Of a DNA stretch of 64,000 bases, positions 49,060 to 58,869 are shown piece by piece (the first letter of the stretch is position 1; every line of letters begins with the position of its first letter). The notes below the pieces were generated by a model, which saw only the letters and a program-made list of their open reading frames with translations, had not been told where the DNA came from and searched no databases. This DNA is from Leptodontidium sp. MPI-SDFR-AT-0119 (Eukaryota > Ascomycota > Leotiomycetes > Helotiales > Leptodontidiaceae), in assembly GCA_020726505.1 (NCBI GenBank), contig JAHLEZ010000018.1, positions 1,674,001-1,738,000 on the forward strand, written 5' to 3'. The translations under genes were made by a program, and so were the position numbers.

Positions 49060-49950
49060 ACACCACTTTAAAACTAAAACCCTTTTTACTTAACCCTAAA
49101 AAATTTAATAAATAAGTCCACAAGTACGATACGTGGCTCCCCTTAATTAAGGCAAAGCTATAAGTAGACGGCGAAGCTATTAGCGACGCCACCGCCTAAT
49201 TCTATTATGTCTACCTTAACCTCAAGTCCTACGTTTAAGTTATAGTCTTACTTTAACTTTCCTAAGCCGACGAGTTATCTTATAATTATAATATAATACT
49301 CGATTAGCTTACGCGTATCTATAATAACCTAAATAAAGTACAAGAAGTAGAGGACAAGTTATATACTCTTAAGTAAGGCACCGACTCTCTTTACGCTTAT
49401 ATAGCCAAGTTCGAACAAGTTCTTTACGAAGCTCGTAAACAAGACTAACTTAACGTTAATAAGATTTCGGCCTTTTAGAATAGTCTTAATACGACACTTC
49501 GCAACTAACTAACTTAATAGTTAAACTTACCTCGCCGATATTTTGACTTTATTCGAATCGTTTAGTAACTTACTAGCCGCTCTTCTAATACTACTTCTAG
49601 CTTAACTCTTTATAACCCTTCTTCCTCTTTACACTATAACGCTAATAACTATTAACACGACGAGTTAATAAACGTCAACGTTGTAATTATAAGAGTAATT
49701 AATACTACCGCCGCCCCACGCGCTCGCTTAGTCTCCTTAGAGCTTAAGTAATAATTTAAGGCTAATAGTTTATATATATAATGCGGACTTCTAGGCTATT
49801 AAGTCAAAGACTGTAAGTTAAGACTATATATTAATAATACCGGCAAGGTGACAATTGCTACTTTAGACGATAGCGCTTATAATAACGACTATAACGAGGA
49901 CGAGTTAGACTCGGACGATTTAGATTATTTAAATACTTAATAAAGGAATA
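49060..49950 (+). pseudogene. Gag relic, copy 2
   Basis: Collinear with copy 1 over the full 1195-bp internal region. In the knuckle (about 49772-49815) the first Cys codon has become TAT. It differs from copy 1 by many C/T and G/A changes, so the two units have decayed independently. Confidence 0.75.
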
Positions 49951-49999
49951 TTTTTTATACTTAAGCGCTTAGGACGAACTTTTTAGGAGGGGGGGGTAA

Positions 50000-50163
50000 T
50001 GTGACGGTTTTATACTGACGTCACGTATATAGGGGCTAGTGTTTTAACTTTGAGGATATAAGGGTCAGCTCTTGTCAGCTACAGCTGTCCTTCTTCTGTA
50101 TCTATTGTTCTAAGTACGAAGTGTATTGTCTTGAATCTGTCTGTCTTGAGTGCCTCCGTAACA
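50000..50163 (+). repeat. Third LTR of the gag-only tandem
   Basis: 164 bp. Lacks 5 bp near the 3' end (GTAACA where the others have GTAATATTACA). Confidence 0.85.
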
Positions 50164-50315
50164 TTTTCCTTCCCCTCCTTTGCCGATTCGTACTCTTTAG
50201 ATATGTGATATCTTTAGATTTAATTAATCTGTTATTTATAGAGCCTAGAATCTCCTCCGGTGGCTCGTTACATACTACCCTCTTGTTGTGTGGATTGGGG
50301 TTCGTCCCTTCCACA
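50164..50315 (+). repeat. 3' LTR of gypsy-1, right part
   Basis: Completes the LTR begun at 47138 and ends CTTCCACA. Followed by ATAT, the gypsy-1 target duplication. The 82/83-codon frames here are LTR shadow. Confidence 0.88.
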
Positions 50316-50339
50316 ATATTTATTAACTTGAAGTTTATT

Positions 50340-52110
50340 AGTAGCCTTAACAAATACCTTAAGTATTAATAAAGTATTTTTCAAGTATATTATTTCTTCT
50401 TCCGAGATTAATAACTTCTTATTCTTAAAAGCCTTATTATTAGAGTTTTTTATAACTATATTAATAGGCTAATAAAGAACTAGAAAGTTGTTGAGCATAT
50501 TATAAGTCGAAGACCACTGAGTTGTAGTATTTATAATTAATTAGTAAGTTTATTAAGAGTAAAATAATTATTATTACTTACTTAGCTAAGGCATTTGAAA
50601 TTGTGTTATATTTAAAGCTTTAATTTAAGCTAATAGAGCTTGTTTATTATTATAGCTATATTTAAAAGTTATTATAATGAGTCGAATTCGTTTCTATAAA
50701 GAGTATATATTATTAAGACCTTTTTTATTAATTAGTATTTATACTTAATAATTTTAAGATATATAAACTTACTTATAAATATATTCCTTTCTTCTAAATC
50801 TTCTTCTTCTTCTTCTTCTTCAATAGCTCTAATAGCGTCTAATTCTTCTATAAAATCTTCGGCTTTAATAATAGAGCTTATTATCTCTTGTGTAATTATA
50901 TTAAGCACGTGCGCGCAACAAGCTATATCTCCTTGAAATTTAATAGCCTCTAAATCATAAGCTCTAATAAAGCTTGATATTAGGGTATTATTAGAAGATG
51001 CGTTATCTCGAGTAATACTATAAAGAATTAGTAATAATAATTTAAATAATACATACTAAAACTTGCCTTTTAATGTTATATTTAATATCAAAGTCTTTTA
51101 AAGTATTTAATAATACTTCGCACATATAAGCTCTGGAGTGCCTATCTTCGAGTATAGCTATTCTTAATAAGTAAGACTCTAATTTAAAGCTCTTACTTAT
51201 AAAGTGTTTGTAATAAAAAAAGTTAGTTATATATATATTAAATTTAAGAGTTAATTACTTATATAGTAATACCTAAATAAGCGTCTTAATTAGACGCAGT
51301 CTAAGCGTCTAAAGTAAGACTAAACGTGCCTTGATTTTCTTTATAATTATTAAACTTGTTTTTAAAGCTATTAAAGGCACTTAAATAAATAGAATCTAAT
51401 TCGTCTCTTAAAATCTTTCTATTAATTATTAGAATATCCCTAAAGAATAATTAGCTTATATAAGTATTATAATATAAAGAATTTACTTACTCTTTTAAAT
51501 ATCTCAAAAGCTCTTTAAAAGTAGGGCTATTGATTAATTGAAAAGAAAGGTTGTTTTGTAATATAAAGTTTAAAATCTTAACTTTAAACTCTTTGTTATT
51601 GAATTCGCTTAATTCTCGCTTCTTAGCTCTAGAAGAGCTTAAATAGTCGCTTATAGAGCCTTGAGATTCTAGTAAATCTCTAGTAATACTAGAAGAGTTA
51701 CTAACTTGCGAGCCTATTTATATTATAATTAGTATATATTAATAATAATAATTAGAATAAGATTACTTACTAATATCATTATCTAATAAGCCTAGCGATA
51801 CTAGCTTATGATTATGCTTATAATGCGATATATAATTACTTGTAGCATGTGATATACGTTACTTTAGAAACTTTTTATTATAACTTTAAATTAATATATA
51901 ACTTAATATAAATTAAGATTAATATAACTTACTTGAAATTCTTATATGTACAGCTAACTGTAATTATCCGAGGCTGTGTAAGGTCTTACTAAATCGGGTC
52001 TAGCTCTTTAATAAATAACCCTCTTTTAAATATAAGCGGTTGATTATTAGAGAGCTTAAAATCCTCTTGATTTTAAGTAATATTCGTTCGGGTAGTAGTA
52101 GAATGAGACA
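50340..52110 (-). pseudogene. hAT transposase, N-terminal and central part with a BED-type finger
   Basis: The minus strand from about 52.0 kb reads CTYKNFK in a BED-finger-like context, followed leftward by central hAT transposase fragments such as RDELDSIYLSAFNSFKNKFN near 51.3-51.4 kb. Intervening stops and AT-rich decay close the frame. The gene is interrupted at 50316 by gypsy-1, and its C terminus is at 27.37-28.24 kb. Confidence 0.7.
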
Positions 52111-52638
52111 TTTTATAAGATTTATATACTTTAAGTATATATAAAAGTAATAATAATAATAATAATTAGAGTTGTTATTAAGTGTTTTAGTTGTGAGGTT
52201 ATTTAATAAAGATAAAAAAAAGAATTTTTAACGAGACTTTATCTTTATATATACTAATATAATTATTTCTAGATTATTCTATTAAAATATTGATTTCTAA
52301 TACTTCTAATAATTTATAAGCTTATTTTTATTATTAATATATTTTTAATAAGTAATAGAATATTAAAGAATTAATTAGTTATAATATTAATATGTTATAT
52401 ATTTGATTTGTTATTTTTTAAAGGTTCGCGAAGATTCTGGAAGCTAAAATAAGTTAAATCCTTATCCATTGGCTAAGAGGAACGTACGCTAGTTTAAGGT
52501 TATCTTTCTTATCTTAGCGCCCCTCTTTAAATCATATGGCTATTACTTAAGTCATAATTAAGTTACTTTAATTAAATTAAATTAAAATATAATTAACGAT
52601 GAAGTTACTTAAGTTTAATTTAATTAATTCCCACCCTA

Positions 52639-52955
52639 GTTGCGTGCTGTGTATTCCTCAACGACGTTCTGCCAATACTTAGGTAGGTACGACTCTAAAT
52701 CACGTTCAAAGATTTCGAATATACCTCGCACATTTTCGCAGATTCTCTGAGCCAGTCATCTCTGTACACAAGGTTATTAGTTTGATTTCTCTTTAGTAAT
52801 AGTCACTACACAACCTTTTCAAACACTTCTAGTGATCACTTACCCATCATCTTGGATGATACAAAGCGAGTCAATCCATAAAATTGAAATCCATGATGTT
52901 TTGTTGGATCGCATCCTGGAACGATTTTGTTGCGAGGATTCAAGAGATCAGGTGA
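52639..52955 (-). pseudogene. HET-domain protein, HET-core part (5' half of the transposon-split gene)
   Basis: The minus strand reads KSFQDAIQQN and then LWIDSLCIIQDD (about 52855-52900), the central HET-domain signature, with a one-base frame slip between them. The sequence then reads GTAAGT, a plausible intron donor. After the likely acceptor, ENVRGIFEIFERD and YWQNVVEEYTARN run up to the hAT insertion site and continue at 27208. The N-terminal AxSYCWG part is absent upstream of about 52955, so the gene is also truncated. Confidence 0.82.
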
Positions 52956-53273
52956 TTAAAGTATGATTTGAGTAAGAATTGATTTTAATAATTTCTATGA
53001 TTTTGAGGGGAGTAACTACCCCTATATATATAACTGTTCTGAAATACGCTAGTCCTAATTAGACCTCTTTAGCGAGCATTCCTATGGCGTAATCGCTCTT
53101 CAAAGGAGGACGTTATACCTTCCTAAATAGGAAGTAAAGAAATTGATAACTCTTCAAAGGAGGACGTTATACCTTCCTAATTAGGAAATAAAGAAACTAC
53201 ACTACGATAGGTTATATTTAGAACAAAGCTTATTTAATTAACCAATCAAACACTCAGCCCATCAACTTTCAAG
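52956..53273. other. Intergenic region with a 54-bp direct repeat
   Basis: AT-rich stretch between two broken genes. It contains two tandem copies of a 54-bp unit (53096-53149 and 53150-53200) beginning CTCTTCAAAGGAGGACG, each with a small palindrome CCTAAWTAGG. Confidence 0.6.
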
Positions 53274-53767
53274 ATGTCTCAACTTTCACTCTACGACATC
53301 ACGATCCCGCCTTTCCTCCAGCAGCTCAAAATGCTCTCAGTCATCCATGAGAAAGGCAAGCCAAATTCGCAGGCAGCGAAGCCACACTCCTAGAGTCGCG
53401 TCTCGTCGCCGATATGGCGCCCTTGACCTACCAAATCTAGCGCGTGAGCGACACAGCTAAGGGCGTCGCCGTGCGTCTCGGCAAAGTAGAGCCAGAGGCC
53501 TGGGCAGACGACGAGAAGACGTTCCCTGAGCTACAGGAGCGTATCAAGAAGATGATCGCGTTCTTGGAGAAGGTTGATCCTAAGTCTATGGATGGGTTGG
53601 AGGAGAAGGAGATTGTGATGAAGACTGGGGCTGGAGAGAGGAAGATGACTGGCAAGAGCTATACGCTGCAGTTTGCGGTTCCTAACTTCTTTTTTCACTC
53701 GGTGACGAGTTATGCGCTTTTGAGGAAGGAGGGTGTTGATATTGGCAAGAGTAATTTTTTGGGATGA
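53274..53767 (+). pseudogene. DUF1993-family protein, disrupted
   Basis: The ATG at 53274 opens MSQLSLYDITIPPFLQQLKM, the usual start of the DUF1993 family (about 170 aa; DinB-like helical fold, function unknown). A frame slip near 53355-53365 moves the reading into FAGSEATLLESRLVADMAPL. A TAG at 53438-53440 stands where the family has Gln (QxQRVSD). The rest is open and well conserved: DPKSMDG, GKSYTLQFAVPNFFFHSVTS, terminal GKSNFLG. The TAG fits CAG-to-TAG decay. With two lesions it should not give a full product. Confidence 0.85.
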
Positions 53768-54106
53768 TGAGTGATCATTAATCCAGCTGCTTTCCTCGGC
53801 TACTCAGCCTGGTTACGGAAGTTTAGTCTTGATAGTCAGTCAGCTACACCAAGGGACAAGATCTGAAACTTTATTTGATGCAATCCCATCACTGACTTGT
53901 CTCGGTGCTCCAAAAAAATGTTGAAATATTTCAAAGCATATGCCCCCTTTCTGCACACCATCTTGACAGACCAATTTTAGATTTCTTCCAGCCCCCTTTC
54001 GTTTTGAAACGCCCAATTCCCAGCTCTTGAAATCCTGGGAGGCTGGCTAGGCCTGGCGCTGGAAAAGTCCGACTATACATAGCTTCTTGTCCTAAGTTAA
54101 ATCGCC
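53768..54106. other. Intergenic region between the DUF1993 relic and the NLR 3' end
   Basis: No gene seen. Convergent 3' ends on both sides, so terminator/polyadenylation sequence is expected; no distinctive motif. Confidence 0.4.
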
Positions 54107-57100
54107 TCAATATAGGTCCATCGCACGATGCCCACGACTGATACCTAGGTATTTAAAGGGACCTCGAAAGTTGGCTCTCAACTTACACCTCCCACACCAA
54201 GAATAGAACTTCACATAAGGAAACAGTCGTCTCCAGACCAATTGTCTAAAGTCCATGCCCAGTGTATCTAGAGACTATCAGCTTTCACGAACGATGTGTA
54301 ATGTGGCCTCGCCCAAAGTTTGCCTTACGTCGCACTCCATTCTTTGTTATGAACTGTTCTTGGCTATTCCAATCAATTCCATAGCCGACAGTGTCTCCTT
54401 CCTCGAAAACCTCATACTGTCTCATAAGATAAAAGTCATGTACATAACCAATGTTGGTGTATTGTGACGGGGAATACTGCAGATATTCGTCTGTGACTCC
54501 TATGCCCAGGGACGCGCTTGACCTGTGAATAGTCAATGAACGCTTCACAAGACAAGATTGAAGGAAACAGGTTTGAACTGACCGTTGACTTGGCTTCTTA
54601 GATTCCCCGAGCTCGAGTATTTTCATCTCAAAATAGCTCGTGCCTAGTGGGGCGAACGGGTGGTCGGCTCTGACCATTTGATTAGACTTATTATCACCTA
54701 CGTCTTTTAGATGAATCCACATAATTTTTCTCTATCACACCGGGCATACATGCCGTCAAACTGTAAAATAGTTCCCTCACACAAGAATCCAGGAACATCA
54801 GGAATCTCCATTGTAGTCGAAAGGAGAGGACGGGCCACGCTGCGCATTCTCTGACTCTGAATTCTCGACAGAAGCTCGTCATTCATTTTGTGGAGGGCCA
54901 TCAGTTCAGCATTCCAACCGTGTTCGTCTGTTCCGGTCCATAATCCGCCGTAATCGATGCACAGCTTCAGTATATCGGGATCTTCGCTTTCAATGGCGGC
55001 TAGGAAGATTGGTCCATAGCCGGTCTTAATGACAAGAGGATCGGCCTTAGATAGAAGCTTGCTGAACCAGGTTGTGTTGCCAACTATTGCAGCGGCACGC
55101 AACACGGAGGTTCCTATGTCGACCTTCGCTGACTCTCCGAGAAGAAAATCCATCATCTCGGTTTGGATATTCTTGTTTCCCGAGGCGGGCCAAATTACAT
55201 CTTCGGAGATGGGTAGGAAGTCCGTTTTCGTCTGAAGAAATCGAATGAGCTTGAGACCTTGGGAGGCATTCTGGGCTGCCGCAGAAACTAACGACTCTAG
55301 CAACATTGGGGAGTCAGTATTATCCTAATCAAGAAGGTTTCGGAGTCTTGTTTCCTCTTTGAAGAGTATGTGGATTAAATGGAGTACATGAGATGAAACT
55401 GAAGGTGATTGGGGTGCACATGGACAAAGACCCAGAGTTGCTTACGAGTGACCGTGATTTTAGTGTTTCTGGAAAAGAGAAGCTCGATAATTTGGAAGCC
55501 TTTGGAGGGATTTTTCGCAGCTGCTTTGAGCACAGAGTTCGTGATAGGGACAGGAGTTTTTCGTGCTAGGAGTAACTCCAAAATTTTGAGGCTCTCGTCA
55601 CCGCTTGAAACAGCGGCCGTAACAATATCTTCGGAGACACGAAAAGCTTCGTCTTTCAGTAACAACTCCATAATTTTGCTGCCACACGAGCTATTCCCGG
55701 CTGCTGCTTTCAATACCGGTTCAGTGATAGGAAGATTGCAGGAGTTTGAAACGAACAGTTCAATGACATTGAAGCCATTGTTTTTATTCTCCACAGCCGC
55801 CACTGCAACTTCCTCGGTGACAGGAATAGCATGTTTTATCCCAAACAGATGCTTCAAAATGTCAACGCCATGGGTTTCGTTGCTCACTGCAGCCTTGACT
55901 ATTTTTGGGGTAATTTTAGAGACGCGGTCTCTAGAAACCAGAAGTCTGACGAGCTCGAGGCTCTCCCATTCATTTTGTATAGCAGCAAGAACCACATCTT
56001 CCGAGATCGGAATATGAACGCTTTTCTGAAATAGAAGCTCAAGGGTCTCTGACTCGGTGCTGTCTTTTGACAGTTCCGATTTTGGAATTGGGCCAGCCTT
56101 GGTTTCCATGATAGCCTTCAGAAGATTTACAGCGCCCTGTCCCGCACTAAAGACCCCTTTAAGTGTCGCAGCAGTGATTGAAGCGCCGGGGAGTTGCGCT
56201 CGTAAAACATCCACAATGCCGTCGTCGCCAGGTAAAGAATCCCCAGCCAGTTCCGCGACCACGTCTGCCGTAACAGGCAGGTTCGGAATCCACGCCATCA
56301 GTTTCTTAAGTATAGACATCCTCGTCATGCGCCACATCCCAGTAAGTACCCTCGCAGTGATACGGTTTGCGAGCAATTGCTTGACTACTCCTTCGGGGTC
56401 GCGCCGAGAATCTAGATCAAGAATTGCCTCGACAACCCCTCCGGTAATGCAAGAATTCGGGCATCTTTCCAGACAAATCTTCAGCGTTTCTGGGTACGAC
56501 TCATTCGTCACGGCTTGTACCACAGTTTTATCTTTGACTGTCAAAGAAGGGTCTCTCTGTAGTATCGAGAGAATCACATTCGGTGAACCGTAGGATGCGG
56601 CGACTTCCAAGGTATTCATACCTTGAATGGATGCACCGAAATCCAGCAACAATGTAACTACTTCGGGGTGTCCACCACGGATAGCCAGAAACAAGGGATG
56701 GGACTTATCCACATCGAAAGGAGAGAGGTAAGTACGTCGCGGTTTATAGGTTGTCATAGCTGTCTTAGCATCAATCTGGACAGGAAGCGGATTGACTTTC
56801 GCGCCCTTTCGCACCAACATCTTCACCATTTCTCGTTGGCCCTTTTGACTTGCAAGAGCGAGCAAAGATAAACCGCGTTCATCGGTTGCATCAGGATCAA
56901 AATGACCACGATTCCAGAGGGCCGTGTGTAGGATACCGTGGTATGCCGCAAGAAGCAACCCATTTGTCAAGGTCCCAATTTCGTCGGCATGTTCATATTC
57001 TCTATAGCGACGCCCAAACAGTTCTACGGCGCTCTTCCACTCTCTGTAAGCGTCGCTTGGCTCAAGCCATGTTCCCAAGAATTCATCTAATTCAGGCAGC

Positions 57101-58869
57101 CACTCATCGCAGTTCTTGACGTGGGTGACCCAATGGCGTGCAGAATACTTGTAAAAACCATACTCCAGTTCCGATGGCCGCGGTAACCTCATGTTAATCA
57201 TAAAGCAGAGACATGATTCGGCTGCCATGGTTTCCAGAATTAGCTTGGGGAGTTGCGGCTTCTTCTCAAGGTATTCCCGCACAGAAAAGTGAACGTAAGT
57301 CATGCTGTCTTGAATCTCGTCATACAAAACAAGATACTGACACATATCAAGGAGCGCGCGAAAATTGGAGCGAGTGGGATATGCATCTCCAGGCGTCCGA
57401 TTTTTCCAAAGTGCCCAAGAAACAGCAGAAGCCCACTGCTCTGGTCGAAGAGGCTCCCGAGCACACATCAACCAAGCTAGGGCCAGCTGCGCTTCCTCGA
57501 AACTGGGGCCGCTTATCCTTTCATATAGCCCGTCGTATATCTTTATGAGCGTGGTGGGCAATCTTCCTAACCAGGATAACAACTGGCGCTCCGTCTGCAT
57601 TTCACAGAGAAGCTTGATTTGAAGCGAGACCCAGAGAAACCTGGTATAACTTAGTATTCTACCACAAACGAATAAACATGGATATAACCTACATTCCACT
57701 AGCTTTGGCAAGCAGTTCCGCGGCCACTTTTTCTTCTAGCTCTAGTGAAACATCGCCATGAAGCAAATCTTTATCCTCGATACACCGCTCGAGCTCTTTC
57801 TTCACGAAGCGTTCCATGTCTTTCTTGGTGGACTTTTCGTCAATGGTTAGGTTTAGCGACTGTGGAAGTCGGACTTCAATATCGCGATCGTCTCTGCTCG
57901 ATATGAGCACCCTGACCAACGTAGTTGAGGCATCCACGATATTCTTCAGCGAGCTGAGAAGAGAACTTTTTTCTTCCGCGTAGCATTCGTCCAACCCATC
58001 AATGACAATTGTTGTTCGGCGATAGCCTTTAAGGAGTGCAATGATGAAATCGCGGCATTCTTGAGAATCCAGTCTCCCGCTTACCATCCCGGTCGAGTGC
58101 CTCTTGCGGTATTCTTTCATGATCAACTCTGGAAGTTTATCATGGGGCGAATTTAAAGAAAGTTGATGGACGAAAGCCCGCAGAATGCTCTTTGAATCTC
58201 GGACGTCTGGTTGATTGAGGTTTCCGCTACAAAAGAAGTAAAGTACATTCTCTTTTTGCTCGATCAGAGTCTCGATTAGCCTTGCGCTGCTATCCTTAGC
58301 CTGTGTTGCAGACAGTTTAGCGGTTGATGGCCTCACCAAAGTTTGGTCTTCCCGGCTCCCGCTATTGGCATTGTCAGTAGCTTTCATTTTACCGACCTTC
58401 TCACTCAGTTTTGCTGACATTCAGCCAAGTTAATACAGGTCCTGATTTGAGGCTGTTATCTCCAAGCCTGTTTCGGACTTTCATGTCCAGTCAAGTAGAT
58501 CTTGTGTGAGATGTTCGTACTCACGTTTCCCGTGAAGCCAAAGGAATCCCGAGCTGTCGGAAGCTAGCCATTCCTCGAACAGGGAGTTATTGAACAGCCA
58601 ACCGCCTGAATCTTCCAAGAGACCACCCCTAGCGACTTTGAAATGCTTCTCATACGGAGTCTTTGAAATCCACGAAAGCACGTCGGCACGCTCGTCAGGT
58701 CGCACAACATACTTGACGTAGACCCTAATCAAGCATTAGCAGGCGTCTGCCTGGTTCAAAATACAACTCACAAATCCCCTTCAATCACCTGAGTACCATT
58801 AACTTGGTTCGTGACTTCCGCATTGTTGGTAACAGAATGACGCCCTTGCAAATGATTCGGTGGATCCAT
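54107..58869 (-). CDS. NOD-like receptor: N-terminal amyloid-like motif, NACHT, ankyrin-like repeats, SPRY
   Basis: Exons (minus): 58869-58772, 58724-58525, 58413-57693, 57640-55446, 55296-54741, 54669-54583, 54522-54329, 54267-54107. Phases agree at all seven junctions; 1404 codons with stop. Order: residues 1-32, a short segment with NQVNGTQVIEGD; VLSWISKTPYEKHF and LWLHGK leading into the NACHT; Walker B-like TTIVIDGLDEC; winged-helix-like MQTERQLLSWLGRLP; classical ankyrin repeats (GGHPEVVTLLLDFGA); then about nine degenerate 30-33-residue repeats (ITEPVLKAAAGN...IMELLL); finally SPRY (ARADHPFAP..SYFEMKILE, EEGDTVGYGIDWN, ITKNG, LRANF). The GSGKT of Walker A is missing at the exon 2/3 junction. 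Such proteins are fungal cytosolic immune or incompatibility receptors. It is divergent from hydrolase A (373-bp gap). Confidence 0.88.
58772..58869 (-). other. Receptor N-terminal amyloid-like signalling motif (own exon)
   Basis: Exon 1 (32 codons plus two bases) encodes little other than HSVTNNAEVTNQVNGTQV followed by IEGD and the next exon's LVY. Alternating Asn/Val/Thr, with a Gly after 10 and after 16 residues counted from the first Asn, resembles the spacing of HET-s-type repeats. The core recurs at the C termini of both nearby hydrolases. Confidence 0.7.

Larger units (their letters stand above)
47272..50163 (+). mobile_element. Tandem gag-only LTR element: LTR-gag-LTR-gag-LTR
   Basis: A 2892-bp insert with a perfect TTTTC duplication (47267-47271 and 50164-50168). 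It contains three LTRs (47272-47440, 48636-48804, 50000-50163) and two internal regions of identical length, 1195 bp. Both internal regions encode the same gag-like relic on the plus strand and end in a G-run before the next LTR (polypurine tract). No protease, RT or integrase is present, so the element needed another element's enzymes. Sharing one target duplication means that it inserted as a dimer or was dimerised in place by LTR recombination. Confidence 0.9.
28249..50315 (+). mobile_element. Ty3/gypsy element gypsy-1, inserted in the hAT transposase and itself hit by further elements
   Basis: LTRs are 28249-28529 and 47138-50315 (the latter split by another insertion). They carry terminal TGTGG/CCACA repeats and are flanked by a 4-bp ATAT duplication (28245-28248 and 50316-50319). 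A polypurine tract (AAAAGGGGGGACG) precedes the right LTR, so it runs on the plus strand. Own internal sequence: gag from about 29409, reverse transcriptase near 34.1-34.6 kb, RNase H interrupted at 35266, integrase near 42.7-43.1 kb, then a long 3' extension. Later inserts: a solo LTR (29826-30125), a chromovirus (35267-41863) and a tandem gag-only element (47272-50163). Without them it is about 12 kb. Confidence 0.9.
27209..52638 (-). mobile_element. hAT DNA transposon, the outermost layer of the nested insertion
   Basis: Terminal inverted repeats start CAGGGTGGG at 27209 and end CCCACCCTA at 52638, each followed inward by A/T-rich subterminal sequence (TTAATTAAATTAAA blocks in both ends). 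The 8-bp target duplication matches except for one transition. The minus strand encodes hAT transposase fragments at both ends (N-terminal part 50.34-52.1 kb, C-terminal part 27.37-28.24 kb), separated by gypsy-1. Without the inserts the element is about 3.4 kb, normal for an autonomous hAT. It lies inside a HET gene. Confidence 0.9.

Noticed and set aside
13884..53440. Reassigned TAG codon (TAG read as Gln)
   Set aside because: TAG also replaces Trp, TAA also occurs, the repeats show the same decay, and the intact genes do not use TAG internally. Mutation explains it better.
54285..54328. Apparent early stop of the receptor after ITKNGVRRKANFG
   Set aside because: A GTAAGG donor at 54328 and a TCTCTAG acceptor give a further in-phase exon that completes the SPRY fold, with its stop at 54107.
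54670..54740. Apparent frameshift separating the receptor from its SPRY region
   Set aside because: A 71-bp GT-AG intron with a TCTAATC branch joins FDGMYAR to ADHPFAP in the right phase, so the gene is intact here.
55409..57622. Plus-strand open frames of 80-200 codons opposite the receptor repeats
   Set aside because: Antisense shadows of a long conserved minus-strand exon, with no recognisable domain of their own.
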